From NCBI GenBank assembly GCA_030052745.1, contig JANBVO010000013.1, positions 620,001 to 684,000 of the forward strand: a DNA stretch of 64,000 nucleotides, written 5' to 3'. Below are positions 48,501-59,854 of the stretch, in pieces. Every line of letters starts with the position of its first letter. The first letter of the stretch is position 1. The DNA comes from Pleurostoma richardsiae. Its lineage: Eukaryota > Ascomycota > Sordariomycetes > Calosphaeriales > Pleurostomataceae. The notes beneath the pieces were generated by a model, which did no database searches, was not told the DNA's origin, and saw only the letters and a program-made list of their open reading frames with translations. The translations under genes and the position numbers were made by a program.

Positions 48501-49815
48501 CTGCCTGGCCGTCGTCCCAGTCCTCCTGGCTGCAGGTCTCTTCCAGCTGCGCAGCCTCGCGCGCTTTGAGGAGCGTCACGCCGAGGCGTACGCCACGGCC
48601 GTCGGCATAGCTGTCGAGGCCGTCACCGCCATCCAGACCGTCGCCGCGTACTCGCTCGAGGACGAGGTCCTGGGCGGCTACAACCGCGCGCTGCAGGCCC
48701 CGCGCAAGGAGATGGTGTTGGCCAGCGCGCGGGCCAACGTCTGGCTCGCCGTGTCCAACAGCGTGGGATTCCTCGTGTACGCGCTCGCGTACTGGTGGGG
48801 ATCCCATCTCATTATGAAGGACGAGTACTCCCAGAAGCAGTTCTTCATTGTCCTCGTCGCGATGCTGGTCTCTGCGCAGCTGTGGGGCCAGATGTTTGCG
48901 CTGTCTCCCGAGTTCTCGCGCGCCCGTGCCGCTATATCGCGCATTCTTGGAGTAATGAAACTTGGGTCGAGTGGGCTGGCGCCTATGGTGACGGTTGGCG
49001 GTAGTCCGTCGGGAAACGACGTCGAAGCCACCGCAGAGGTGACGGAGAAGACACCCTCTGGTGCTCGAGGCGTCAAGGTCACACTGGATAGTGTGTCGTT
49101 CTCCTACCCGTCCCGGCCAGATGTCAAGATATTAAAGGATGTCTCCATCACAATCCAGCCCGGCCAGTTCTGTGGCCTGGTCGGCCCCTCGGGAGCCGGA
49201 AAGTCCACCATCATGGGTCTGATCCAGGGGCTCTACAGACCCACTTCAGGGACAGTCGCCATCGACGGCATCAGTCTTTCCCGGCCCTCCGCCCTCTCAG
49301 CTCTTCGTGCCGACATGGCCGTCGTCCCACAAGACCCTTGCCTTTTTGACGGCAGCATCCGCTTCAACGTGGGTCTGGGTGCCCGTCCCGGCCACGACGC
49401 TACCGACGAAGAGATCGAAGCGGCTTGCCGTGCAGCCAACATTCACGAGACGATCATCGCCCTTCCGCAAGGCTACGATACCGACTGCGGACCGGGCGCG
49501 ACGCAGCTGTCGGGAGGGCAGCGCCAACGCGTGGCGATCGCAAGGGCACTGGTGCGAAAGCCGCGGTTGCTGCTGCTGGATGAGAGTACGAGCGCGCTAG
49601 ATGCCGAGAGCGAGAGGGCGCTACAGAAGAGCTTAGAGGAGGCGGCGAGGGACGTCACGGTGGTTGCGATAACGCATCGGCTGCACACTGTCCAGCGAGC
49701 GGATGTCATCTTCGTCGTGGAGGGAGGAAGGGTAGTTGACAGCGGGAAGCATGGGGAGCTGTTGGAGAGGAGCGAGAGCTATAGGGTAAACGCTCAACAG
49801 CAGATGCTTCAATAG
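45560..49815 (+). CDS. Full-length ABC-B (MDR-type) transporter, siderophore-cluster
   Basis: Exons 45560-45691, 45766-45868, 45953-46771 and 46832-49815 give 1345 aa. The arrangement is TMD-NBD-TMD-NBD. NBD1 has Walker A GPSGSGKST, signature VSGGQRQR and Walker B ILLLDEATASLD. NBD2 has GPSGAGKST, LSGGQRQR and LLLLDESTSALD. Both halves therefore look catalytically competent. The ~45-residue N-terminus is hydrophilic. The gene diverges from the siderophore NRPS, as SitT-type ABC genes do from sidD in aspergilli and as an ABC gene sits beside NPS6 in other ascomycetes. Its likely job is export of the siderophore, or transport of its breakdown products, at the plasma membrane; this is inference. 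Expression is probably repressed by iron through the GATA pair about 300 bp upstream. Confidence 0.92.
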
Positions 49816-50254
49816 CTGTTTTTAAGGTAGATAAAAGCGATATATTTTAGACGGATATGGTACAAATCGAGTATTACTACTCAACTCTGCTTCTTAACAG
49901 CGTATGGTGATTTAGAATGGTCGCATTCCTCTGTGTTCCTGACTTGCATGTCCTCACAACTCAACTGTTGACTTCCTCAACTCCTTCTCTCACAAACTTT
50001 CCAAAGTTATTTACTAACCCCGCCCACATACCTAACTATTCTTTCAACAATATGATAATCAACATAGCTTCCCAATGTACTTACTTCTAAATAGGAGGGG
50101 CGCTTCAACCATGGCTTAGTGAGCTGCAGTATCTAGATCGTTTGCCCATCATGCTAACAATACAAGTCCGTGTATTGATCTCAATTTGATACTATGTCCA
50201 GCTACATACATCCTTTTCTCGTCCCTCACTTCCGTCATAAGGGTCTTTGTCGAC
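49816..50254. other. Convergent 3' intergenic region, AT-rich
   Basis: A 440-bp AT-rich interval lies between the ends of the ABC and MFS genes. Nothing coding is seen. Confidence 0.65.
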
Positions 50255-52164
50255 TCAGACTACAATACCCCTGACCTGCTTCAGGTTCTTAATGTTGATA
50301 TCCCTCCATAGCGCCGCGCAGACCAGCGCACCACCGAGCAGACAGGTGCTCGTGATGAGCATGTACTTCTGCGCATCTCCATATGCCAGGCTGATGCCCT
50401 TCCTGATTTCAGTCCCAGGCCTGTACGCCAGCTGAGTGTACAGACTACCGTAGATGTTGTCGATGGGCGCAGAGGCAGGCAAGTATTTCTTCAGAGAGCG
50501 CTTGAAGACACTCGTCCAGATGGCTGCCGAAACCGTCGACCCGAGGGCCGAGCCGATGCTGCCAAACAGATCGAGGATGGCCATGATGGCGGCGATGTGC
50601 TGATGGCTCGAGGGCACCATCATGGCCATCTCAGCGGCGATGACGATGGGTCCCCCAGCGAAGGCCACAAAGATCTGCGTCATGATAATGTACCCGATGC
50701 TGCTGCCGGGCTGGCGGAAGTGGATCATGAGGCCAACGCCAAGGGTCATCAGTGGGACGCCGTAGTAGACCGCCACCCACTTGAAGCGGCCCGACCAGCG
50801 GATGAAGACGCCGATGAAGAGAGCAGAGAAACATGAGCCCACGCGGTAGATGTTGCTGATGTAGGTGGCCTCCGTGACGGTCTGGTTCCATACGACCAGG
50901 AGCATCGAGGTGAAGTAGCTTCCCCAGACGGCCGAGTTGAAGAAGATGAAGACCAGCATCAGGCCCGCGAAGAAGACGGTGCGGTCCATGAGGAGCGACA
51001 CCGGGATGAACTTGACGGGGGCGAAGAACTTCTCGTACAGGACGAAGGCAATGATCAGGAGACCGCCGAAGATGATCATGCAGATGATCATCGGCGACCG
51101 CCACTGATCTTTCTGGTAGGAGTAGAGGCTGAATGGCAGCAGGAACAACGCCATGCCACCGGCCAGGAGCAGGATGCCGAACAGATCGACCTCTACTGCG
51201 TACTTCGCCGCAGATCGGAGGGTGAGCTTTCCGCGGCGTTCCGGCAGCACGCCCATCTTCCTTGCCCTCCAGTGATTCCAGAGGAACAGTATACAAAGAG
51301 GGCCAACTACGACGGGAGTGACGATGGCGAAGATGCCAAAGCCCCATCGCCAGCCTGGTCCAGAGTAGATGCTATCGGCCATGGGGCCTCCTATCCATGT
51401 CGTGACAATGTAAGGGGAAGTAGCAAAAGCGAGCATCAGCGATCGGTTCTTAAGAGACGATGTGTCGGCGATGAAGATGGTTAGACAGTAGCTGACTCCC
51501 TGGGCTCTATGAAATCGTTAATTAGGTTCATCGACAGCCCGGTCAACGATCGCTTACCCTACAGATGAGAAGACCTGGGCGGCGCAGTAGGTCTCGACGT
51601 TTTTGCATGCGGCCATCATGACGAAGCCGAGGACCCAGATCAGCAGGGTCAGAGCGAGGCCCTGGGGACGACCCCATGTGTCGAGGATCTTTGCCAGCGG
51701 AAGTTTAGACAGACCCCCGATGACACTGGCAATGATAGTTGTCGCCGCCGTCAGCGAGTGCAGGGCGAACGAGCTCGTGACGAAAGGGCTCAGAACGCGG
51801 ACAACAACCTCCTGCGTCGAGGTGATGAAGTAGATGAGCCATATTCTGCGCGTGACAAGGGCCGTTAACTGGCAGCCCGCTAGAAGGAGGCATGGGGTAT
51901 CTGCATGCACGGGGTGTTGAGAAGGAGGGCATACATAACATAGGCGGCGACAAGGTGCCATTTGGTCCAGACAGTAGCAGCAGCCTCAACGGCCCGGACG
52001 CCGGCCTGACTGTCTTCGGGGACCGTGTCACCGAGCAGGTCGGACTTGGATTGCCCGCCCATTTCTGTAAGCTCCTGAGGCTTTTCGGAAGACACTTCCG
52101 GCGCAGCAACCTGCGCCGGTCCGGTGCCAGCCGTGGTGACAACATCGCTAGAGGAACGGCCCAT
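50255..52164 (-). CDS. Siderophore-iron transporter, MirB/Sit1-type MFS
   Basis: Exons 52164-51935, 51845-51558 and 51506-50255 give 589 aa. This is a 14-helix major facilitator that takes up ferric siderophores by proton symport. Family wording is strong: VTSSFALHSLTAATTI, WGRPQGLAL, NVETYCAAQVF, GVSYCLTIFIADTSS, MLAFATSPYIVTTWI, GWRWGFGIFAI, FIPVSLLMDRTVFF and a C-terminal KNLKQVRG. The N-terminal ~65 residues are hydrophilic. Both introns were placed to restore AYVIIWLIYF and SSVGAQGVSY. It lies beside the siderophore NRPS and ABC genes and shares a promoter with a CFEM gene. An inverted pair of iron-GATA sites lies 530 bp upstream. Substrate specificity cannot be read from the sequence. 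Confidence 0.95.
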
Positions 52165-53265
52165 GTTCGGTGGCTGTTATCTCAGGGCCAAGTCTGCAGA
52201 TGAGGAAGAGACTGACGGGCCTGTAAGTGCAGGTTTGGGGTCGGACGACTGATGTCCAGATAAAGATAAGGTTGTTTTGAAAGTCAAGGGCACTAAGGGA
52301 CCCGCGTCCTAGGGATAATACGAGCTAAACAATAAGGTATGAACTGCCTCGAGTTAAACGGCCGATGACCCGGCCGCGAGATCCGAATTTCCAGTGTCGG
52401 TGCTTTCACAACGCCGACAGGGGCCGGTATAGGAGAGGCAACGACACGCTCTCAAGAAAGAGACCGAGGCAGCGAGGATCCTAGACTCGATTTGGAGGCC
52501 ATTTCCGCCGGCGCGTCCTGCAGAGTCTGTTCTGTTGGTTGGAAGCGCTCAATACGTTAGCGTAGTCAATGGTGGTCTTGGAAAGTCCTTTGGTGTGTGT
52601 GATGGTTCGGGTTGTCCTCGACACAGTGACTCTGCAACCCTTGGCAACTGTGTGGGTTTGCCAAGCTATAGTTGGCAGGAATCGCTGTAACCATCTTATC
52701 TGATCAGATGATCAGATAAATTGCTAAGCCCCTGGAATTATCGCCCAGTCCTCTTCAGCGCACACCATCGCGTTCTCGGCAACACGGGCGGTCTTGGCTT
52801 CACAGTTTTCCAGGCTAACAAGAAGCTACAGCGAGCGGCTGACAGCGAGAGGATCCTGCGCCGCCGGCCCACCTGAGCTGTGTACACAGTGGAGAGTTTA
52901 ACCTGGCTGCGCCAAGTACCGCTATGTACCTAGTACTGTGCTCTAGAACCCCCCTGCAAGCTAAGACAGACCTGCCTCTCAGCCCAAGGTGGATGCAGCG
53001 AAGATGCCGAGGAAGCATGAGCATGCTTGCAGGAGCAGCGCCTTCTGTGTGTAGATGGACTGAAAGTTGCTCAAGAGCTGTTAACTAGTCTCCATATAAA
53101 CAATTGGAACAGGCCTGTCTCGTTTTCCCATGCCTCTTTACCCACCCTTTCGCGCAAGACTCTCGGCGATCCTACCCATCATTTTGTGTACGGATTACAC
53201 CATTTTGCCCTCTATCTACTCACCTGCCTTCTAAGACGTCAGGAGCACTCATACTGTCCTTGAAA
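52165..53265. other. Shared divergent promoter of MFS siderophore transporter and CFEM genes
   Basis: This 1.1-kb region has an inverted pair of exact iron-GATA sites almost exactly midway (52696-52719). Two bare GATA cores lie near 52258-52268 on the MFS side. A frame at 52815-53024 has no domain. Confidence 0.7.
52696..52719. promoter_or_regulatory. Inverted pair of ATCAGATAA iron-GATA sites
   Basis: TTATCTGAT at 52696-52704 and ATCAGATAA at 52711-52719 are perfect reverse complements separated by 6 bp (CAGATG). Each is an exact ATCWGATAA word, one per strand. The pair lies 532 bp from the MFS start and 547 bp from the CFEM start, so it could serve both genes. Confidence 0.75.
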
Positions 53266-53908
53266 ATGAAGTTCTTGGCCCTCGTCCTTGCCGCGGCCGG
53301 CCTGGTGGCCTCCCAGTCGATCGACCAGTACTTCCCGTCCTGCTCGGTTGACTGCCTGGAGAAGGGTGTAGCCGACGCGAGTGACTGTAACGTCGAGGAT
53401 GCGTGGTGTATCTGCGTCTACGACACCTACGTCGCCGTTGTCAACGCGGCCACCTCCTGTGTGATCCAGGAGTGCGGCGCTGACGTCGCCACTGGTGAGT
53501 CTCATCATGACCACACTAATCTACCACTGCGGTTGTCAAGATCTACTGCTGACCAGGCGTCTTTCTTCCATCCGCGCAGGCGAGGTTCTCCCTGCCGCCG
53601 TCCCGTACTGCTCGGCCGCCACTTCCAGCCACGAGGGTACTGCAGCAGCCACTGCGACGCCCTCCTCGACCGGCTCGTCCACTGCCACCGCCGTTGCCAC
53701 AACCACCACTACTGAATCCGCATCATCGGAGTCCTCAGCATCATCCTCTGCTTCGGAATCTTCCGCTTCGGGGTCGGCGGCGACGCCGGCCACCACTGCC
53801 GCTGCGTCTACCGGTGCCGTGAGCACGACGGCTACCCCTGCTGCTGCAGCTACTGCCGGCCCCATCGGCCTGGCCGCTCTGCTGGCCTTTGGTGCTGCCG
53901 TGCTGTAA
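53266..53908 (+). CDS. GPI-anchored CFEM-domain protein
   Basis: Exons 53266-53494 and 53580-53908 give 185 aa. A signal peptide (MKFLALVLAAAGLVASQ) is followed by a CFEM domain with all eight cysteines. These run from PSC and VDC through DAWCIC to PYC after the intron. The Asp in the VEDAWCIC block is where the axial haem-ligand Asp of Candida CFEM proteins lies. A Ser/Thr/Ala-rich stalk and a C-terminal hydrophobic tail (GLAALLAFGAAVL) indicate GPI anchoring to membrane or wall. Some CFEM proteins bind haem or iron for uptake and others are virulence or wall proteins. The divergent siderophore transporter and the shared GATA pair favour an iron role here. Confidence 0.9.
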
Positions 53909-54808
53909 GACTAGAGAGCTACGGCACTCTCAACCTGCGGCACATTGAAGTGCTCGACAAGGAACAACGGCTTTTGTATCTATATGGCGTCCCCCGGCAC
54001 ATCCAGGGATGCGATGGACTACGGCGGATGGAAAAGGTCTAGGGAGTAAGATACCAGATATAGCTGTGGGACAAGATAATATGCTTCAGAGATTCAGAGA
54101 CCCTAATACTACTAGCATGCCTGGCAATTCTGGTAGTCATGCATTTTACTGTTCAAAAGTCACTTGCCATCTTTCTTTTTCACAACATGTTTCCGACCAG
54201 ACTGAAGTTTGTGGTCTGCAGAACGGTGCTAATAAAACAGGTCCCCAAAAGGGAGATCAGTAATTAGACCGATCATCAAGATCACAATACATGCTGCTTG
54301 TGAGTCAGTCCATCATGCGCTACCTCTCTACTACATAGTACGTCCCTGATCAAGGCTTAGGGCTGTGCCATTCACATACACGAACACTCAAGGAGAGTTG
54401 TATCAACATGCTCTAATACTGGCCGCACTTTTATCCGGTCAACTAGGAATGCACCACACTTCGCCGGACCTTGGCACTTTGATGCCTACAGATAAGCGTC
54501 TTCGGCACCGGTGTCCCCCCTTCCTAAGCTTCACCCCACTCGCAACGCCTGATAAATACTTTGCGTGCTTGAAGCCGCGGATGATACGAGCAGATATCTG
54601 CAGCAGAGATGCCCGTCTTATTGGTGAACTGCTGGAAGACTACTCGGTGCCCAGCGAGTTTGCGTGTTCGCGTCCATGGAGCACGCAATCGCGCCGACGC
54701 AGATGGAGGAGGTATAAAGATGCGGGGTGAAGGGATACGGACCTCACGGGAACGACCAACGAGCAAGTACAGACGAAACGCGAGTGATCCTAGGCAGAAG
54801 ATAAAACC
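53909..54808. other. Intergenic region upstream of dioxygenase gene
   Basis: A 900-bp interval holds the 3' UTR of the CFEM gene and the dioxygenase promoter. Frames at 54009-54263 and 54365-54730 show no domain. Confidence 0.55.
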
Positions 54809-56107
54809 ATGGCACCCTCTGCAGTTGAGACAGTAACGACGACTGAGACACAGGCTCCGCCGGTCCCATTGAAGCTGCACTCTACGCTCAACAACGCTGG
54901 CGACAGAGGTTACGGGAGGCTCTTCGACCGGAAGTTTGACAAAGAGGCCGAGCAGGGAGAGAAGGGACATTCTGCGGCGAAGGTACGTACTTAACCGCTG
55001 CTAGTCGGCGATGAAAGATCGTACCCTGCTGAACCGACATCTGACTTCACTCAGTACCCGAACTATCTCCCTACCTGGAACAAGGACCAGAAGTACCCGC
55101 CCCTAGAGCCGTTCGAGCACTACGACCATGGAAAGGACGCCGACACGTCGTACCCTGACCTCCTTCCTCAGGGTACCAAGGTCGTGAACTTAACCCCGAC
55201 GATTGGCACCGAGGTCCGCGGTATCCAGCTGAGCAAGCTAAGCAACGCCGGAAAGGACCAGCTCGCCCGCTTCGTCGCCGAGCGGAAGGTGGTCGCCTTC
55301 AGGGAGCAGGACCTTGCCGACCTCCCTATCCAGGAGGCCCTCGACTTCGGCGGCTACTTTGGCCGCCACCACATCCACCCCACCTCGGGCTCGCCGGAGG
55401 GCTACCCGGAGATTCATCTCGTGCACCGCGGCGCTGGGGACAAGTCGGTCGACCGCTTCTTCGAGACCCGTACCAGCACGGTGGTCTGGCACTCGGACGT
55501 CTCGTACGAGCAGCAGCCGCCTGGTACCACTTTCCTGTATGTCTTCGAGAAGCCCGAGACCGGTGGCGACACACTGTTTGCCGACGCCGTGGAGGCGTAT
55601 AACCGCCTGAGCCCGGCATTCCAGGAGCGGCTGCACGGGCTGAAGGCCGTGCACTCGGCCATCGAGCAGGCAAACCTCTCGACGTCCCGGGGCGGCATTC
55701 TCCGACGTGAGCCGGTTTACAATGCGCACCCGATCGTGCGGACTCATCCGGTTACCGGCGAGAAGGCTCTATATGTCAATCCATCCTGTAGGTCTCCCTT
55801 CAGGATGTAGAGATCCCGAGGTTCTAGAAGAGGATCTTACGCTAACACCCATGCAACAGTTACCCGTGAAATCGTCGGGCTAAAGAAGGAGGAATCGGAT
55901 GCGATTCTGAAGTTCCTCTACGACCACCTGGCATATGGTGCTGACTTCCAGGCCCGGGTCAAGTGGGAGGAAGGAACCGTTGTCGTCTGGGACAACCGCG
56001 TAACCCAGCATTCTGCCCTCGTTGACTGGAACTCCGGGGAGAGACGGCACCTGGCGCGGATAACTCCCCAGGCTGAGCGGCCATTCGAGACCCCATTCAA
56101 GGCTTAG
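54809..56107 (+). CDS. JLP1: Fe(II)/2-oxoglutarate-dependent sulfonate dioxygenase, Jlp1/TauD-like
   Basis: Exons 54809-54982, 55055-55787 and 55860-56107 give 384 aa. TauD/TfdA enzymes use Fe(II), O2 and 2-oxoglutarate; yeast Jlp1 releases sulfite from sulfonates to feed sulfur assimilation. The iron triad is present: WHSDVSYE supplies His and Asp, and RVTQHSALVDW supplies the distal His. The Arg of RRHLARITP near the end binds 2-oxoglutarate. YPNYLPTW, LHIHPTSG-like, GGDTLFAD and ITPQAERP blocks match Jlp1 closely. The introns restore SAAKYPNYL and NPSFTREIVG. Substrates could include taurine, isethionate or related compounds. Confidence 0.93.
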
Positions 56108-56733
56108 ACAGGCAGAGCGATGAATAGCACTTTCGTCCGGCTACATTGAGCTGTCTCATATACATTGTGATACATTCATCTCGAGCTACCTCTGCATACC
56201 AAAGGTTTCTAGGTATCTAAGCTAGGCATATTGGCGAGCAGCCTTTCGCTCCTTGATCGTCTGTCTTTCGTCCGTGCTCTCCGCAGCAGTGGTCCCCAAT
56301 TCCCTTGACGAGCCGAGGACATATCCAACTATGACACTGCCCATTTTTCGGCGACTGGAATACGTATATGTCATCGCCGTTATAATCGCAGGTTGCTGGA
56401 TAATCATGAAGGGGAGCCAAGGTGAATCGGAAACAAGGCGGTCTGGAAGCGACTCTTACAATGAACAATCGGAAGCTCCATTCACGCATCAGCAGTAGAG
56501 ATAGGATGTATGCCTTATTGCTCAGCCACTTTCCAAGTGGTGCAATGACAAGATCAATTTCGCATCTAGCTTTTAGGCAGGATAGATAAATACAGACAAG
56601 AAGACAATGTGTCGAATAAGTTCGAGATTAAAACATGTGTATTCGAAGGGAAGATCGCTGAGGGTAAAAGCCGTTCAAGAAACGATATAAACGCCAGGAC
56701 TGCCCGTCCTCTGGTGCCACATGTTTCATATGA
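56108..56733. other. Convergent 3' intergenic region
   Basis: It lies between the converging dioxygenase and GPI-protein genes. A plus-strand frame at 56253-56498 has one hydrophobic stretch but no supporting context. Confidence 0.5.
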
Positions 56734-58851
56734 CTACATCGCAAACCGCCCGAACACCAGGACAGCACAAGCCAACTGAACCGCGAGTCCAACATGCGCT
56801 GTGTCGGCACCGGCAGTCACGACTGCGGCCGGCTGTGAGGTCGCAGCGGCTGCATGTAGGAACTTAGCAGGCGTTGAGAGCGCGGAGGGGATAGCGGAGA
56901 CGGTCACTATCTTGGTCGAGATGGTACACGCCTCGGTGTCATTGCGCCATGAGAAGCTCGCGGTACCAGGGACATGGCTGCCGCGGGTCCAAGTGGTGAT
57001 GGGCTTCGGAGGATGCGTGAGGGTGGAGTTGCGGTGGTGTGCCTTCCAGCCGGTGCTGGTCGTCGATGGAATCCATTCAGTAGTGCTCGCACTACTGTTG
57101 TCGTAAGGTGCCTGAGTAGTTGTGCTGGCAGCATCGGGGCTGCTTGAAGCTGAGGTGGATGGAGCGAGTTCGCCTGTTGTGAAAACTGAAGCGACTGTCG
57201 TAGAGCCGACAACCAGGCTTGCCTCTGTGGAAGCTAATGCAGTCGATGTAGGGGCAGAAGTCGTCGTCGTCTCAGCCTCGGTCACCAGGCTCGAGGTTAC
57301 CTCGGCCTGGAGGAGGCTACTTGATGCTGACGGTGAGACTACAGACGCAGCGCTGCTCGAGCTCGTAGTATTGGCGGAAGAACTGCCATTGAGGCTGATG
57401 CAAGCGAAAGACGCTTTGGTGCTCGTTGCAACATCCAGGGAGGCGGCCGGCTTAGACAAGTCCCAATCCATACTGATATACGGCCAGCAGATACGGCCAT
57501 CCGGCATGGTCACCATATCACCAGCAACGTAGGTGTCGGTCGACTCGATGGGGCTGCCAACCTTGGAGCCATCGCTGCCCACCAGCTGGAACTTGGTGCC
57601 GGAGAACTGGCCGCGGCAGCCCATCGCGTCGAAGTCGCAGATCGGGTTCGTGATCTCCTCCCATGTCACGAGCGCGTAGTCGGAGTCGAACACTGCCACG
57701 TGGGCATTGGACGCATCTTCGGGCCCAGTCGTGACCCAGTTGATCTGCGAATCGCCGTCCGTGTCGCCGACCTCGCTCGATGCCTCGGACCCGACCAGCG
57801 TGTACTTGTCCGAAAACACGGCGATGGCAACATGCCGCTCCGCTGTGCGGTTCTCCGCCTTAGTGTAGCCACTGCCCATCCACGTATTCTCGGACAGCGT
57901 TGTGGCGCCGCGCGACACCCATGCCAGTACATACTTGCTAGAATCGGCAAACCGCGCAAGCGCGCTGTATGAACCACTCATGCCGCCGAAGACTTCGCCG
58001 CTGCCGCCGTTGATTGTGTGCTCGTTGGAGACCTTGACGCCGACGGTTGTCATGCCCTGCCCCTTGGTGTTGAGCCAGATGGCCCCCTGGTCCTCGGCGC
58101 AAACGGTCGCGAAGGGGACCGCGTCGGCGGCCTCGATGGCGATGCCGGTGTTGTGCGAGCAGCCCCAGTTGCTCGACGCGCCAGAGATAGTCTTGAGAGC
58201 TCCCGTACTGGCATCGACGTACCGGACGGCATCGCCGTAGTGACCTGCCGCGCTGCCTGTGTAGGCAGTCACGACGATATAAGCCGCATAGTAGCCCGCC
58301 TCCTCGGAGTAGACAAGATCACCGTTCAAGTCAGGAGAAGCGACCAGGCCGAAGTCCTCCTCGACTCCGGGACCGCCGAGGAAGGTCTTCCAGACCTGTT
58401 CCCCGGAGGTATCATATCGGTAGAGAACGGCGACTGGGGTGCTGTCCGCCGGTGCGTCTGTCGTTCCGGTGGGGAGAGCCTCGTTGGTCAAGAGGGCGAA
58501 GCCATCATCGTGGGCGACCAGGCCTCCGGCCTCTTTGGCGCCTGTTACGGTCACGGATGTGCCGACCGCCGAAAATGTGGTAGGGTCCACAGGCTGGACA
58601 AGGACATCTTCTCCGTCGGAATCAAGGTACGCTAGATAGGCAGTCTTGCCATCTGGAGAGATGGCGAAATTCGTGCGGCGGTGATGTGGGTAGCCGGTCC
58701 AGTATGCGGCCTCAACGGGATTGAAAGCTTTTGAAAGAGTGAGTGTATCGACGTGGTTCTCAAGCGAGCTCGAGGATAAGCCCGCAGCAGTGCATATAGT
58801 GACAGATGGCAGAACAAAAAGGAGAGACTTGAGAAGAGAAGACGGCGTCAT
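56734..58851 (-). CDS. Secreted GPI-anchored protein of unknown function, propeller-like
   Basis: This single-exon gene encodes 705 aa. It has a signal peptide (residues 1-22) and a large extracellular domain of ~480 residues. That domain contains repeated short strand-turn blocks such as FAISPDGKTAYLAYLDSDGED, FGLVASPDLNGDLVYSEE and HVAVFDSDYALVTWEE, which suggest a beta-propeller. A ~200-residue Ser/Thr-rich stalk follows, then a hydrophobic tail (VGLAVQLACAVLVFG) typical of GPI attachment. I do not recognise a named family, and no enzymatic motif is evident. It is probably a cell-wall or surface protein. No frame breaks are seen. Confidence 0.85.
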   Translation of the reverse strand: MTPSSLLKSLLFVLPSVTICTAAGLSSSSLENHVDTLTLSKAFNPVEAAYWTGYPHHRRTNFAISPDGKTAYLAYLDSDGEDVLVQPVDPTTFSAVGTSVTVTGAKEAGGLVAHDDGFALLTNEALPTGTTDAPADSTPVAVLYRYDTSGEQVWKTFLGGPGVEEDFGLVASPDLNGDLVYSEEAGYYAAYIVVTAYTGSAAGHYGDAVRYVDASTGALKTISGASSNWGCSHNTGIAIEAADAVPFATVCAEDQGAIWLNTKGQGMTTVGVKVSNEHTINGGSGEVFGGMSGSYSALARFADSSKYVLAWVSRGATTLSENTWMGSGYTKAENRTAERHVAIAVFSDKYTLVGSEASSEVGDTDGDSQINWVTTGPEDASNAHVAVFDSDYALVTWEEITNPICDFDAMGCRGQFSGTKFQLVGSDGSKVGSPIESTDTYVAGDMVTMPDGRICWPYISMDWDLSKPAASLDVATSTKASFACISLNGSSSANTTSSSSAASVVSPSASSSLLQAEVTSSLVTEAETTTTSAPTSTALASTEASLVVGSTTVASVFTTGELAPSTSASSSPDAASTTTQAPYDNSSASTTEWIPSTTSTGWKAHHRNSTLTHPPKPITTWTRGSHVPGTASFSWRNDTEACTISTKIVTVSAIPSALSTPAKFLHAAAATSQPAAVVTAGADTAHVGLAVQLACAVLVFGRFAM

Positions 58852-59854
58852 GGCCGCTAACTTGAAGGAGTGAATAGATAAGAAAAGGTCTTAGACGACA
58901 CCGGTTAAAGAACGACGAATCTCACACTGGAATGACCGAAAGGGCAGCAACCATGGCTCTCGGAAGAGTAGGCTGCGGATAGGTATGCTATAATAGCTGT
59001 CAAATATGCTCCGTTGGAGGGCATCTACTCTGTGACGGCGAGAGTTAGAAGCGGAGCAGCTTTGAGTCCCCTGCCGTTGGGAAGGATCGACCACACGATC
59101 CACGGAGCCGGGACAAGGATTGAGGGCCATCGAGATGTTGGGTAGCATCAATGCAGGGAGCAGCTCGTGTGGAATAGACAGATCACCAGGGGGCGCCGCG
59201 GCATTTCATCAGGGACAGACCGGGGTTGTGGGAACACACTTGCGATAAAGAGCCTCATACGTCTACGTGAGACTCCTGGCTACTGCACCACATTGATCCC
59301 AGTGATGGACGACGCTGAGCTCCTTCAATTTATGTTGCTGTGAGGACCCCAGATCTCGGTCCACCGCAAGCGGCTCTTCTTGGTTTCCACCAATAGGCAG
59401 AATGGCTAAAGACGCCTGCCTCAACACTTTCCAGGGGGGTTGTCCGCCGCTGTTTCAAAACGATCGTCATGAGCACCTTTGCGGCGTTCACTATTCTTCC
59501 CGTGTCCGTCCTGTCGGCTCCGTGCCGCCCGGCGCCAATGAGGCGCTCCTCGTGTTTCTGCAGTAGATGGCCCCTTCATCATACTCTGAGACGGCTGGGC
59601 TTTCGGTTGAACGCCAAGAATGGATTCGAGAAAGCATAGGAAGCGTCTGAGCGGGAATGTGAGTATTCCTTGTGTGTACTAACCACCTACCTAGTATTGA
59701 TACGTGGGGTGAGGGGGATAGGTCCTCTAAAAGCTATCTCCACTGGCGCGCTTCTTACACCATACGAAACTTCGATGATTGGTTTCAAAAGAGAATGATC
59801 TTCTCTATATCGCGGAGCGCAGTTCTTCTGTTATATTGGGATTGATACTGTCTT
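58852..59854. other. Promoter of GPI-protein gene and 3' region of MFS gene
   Basis: A 1-kb interval with no domain-bearing frame. The MFS stop codon lies at 59855-59857 on the minus strand. Confidence 0.55.
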
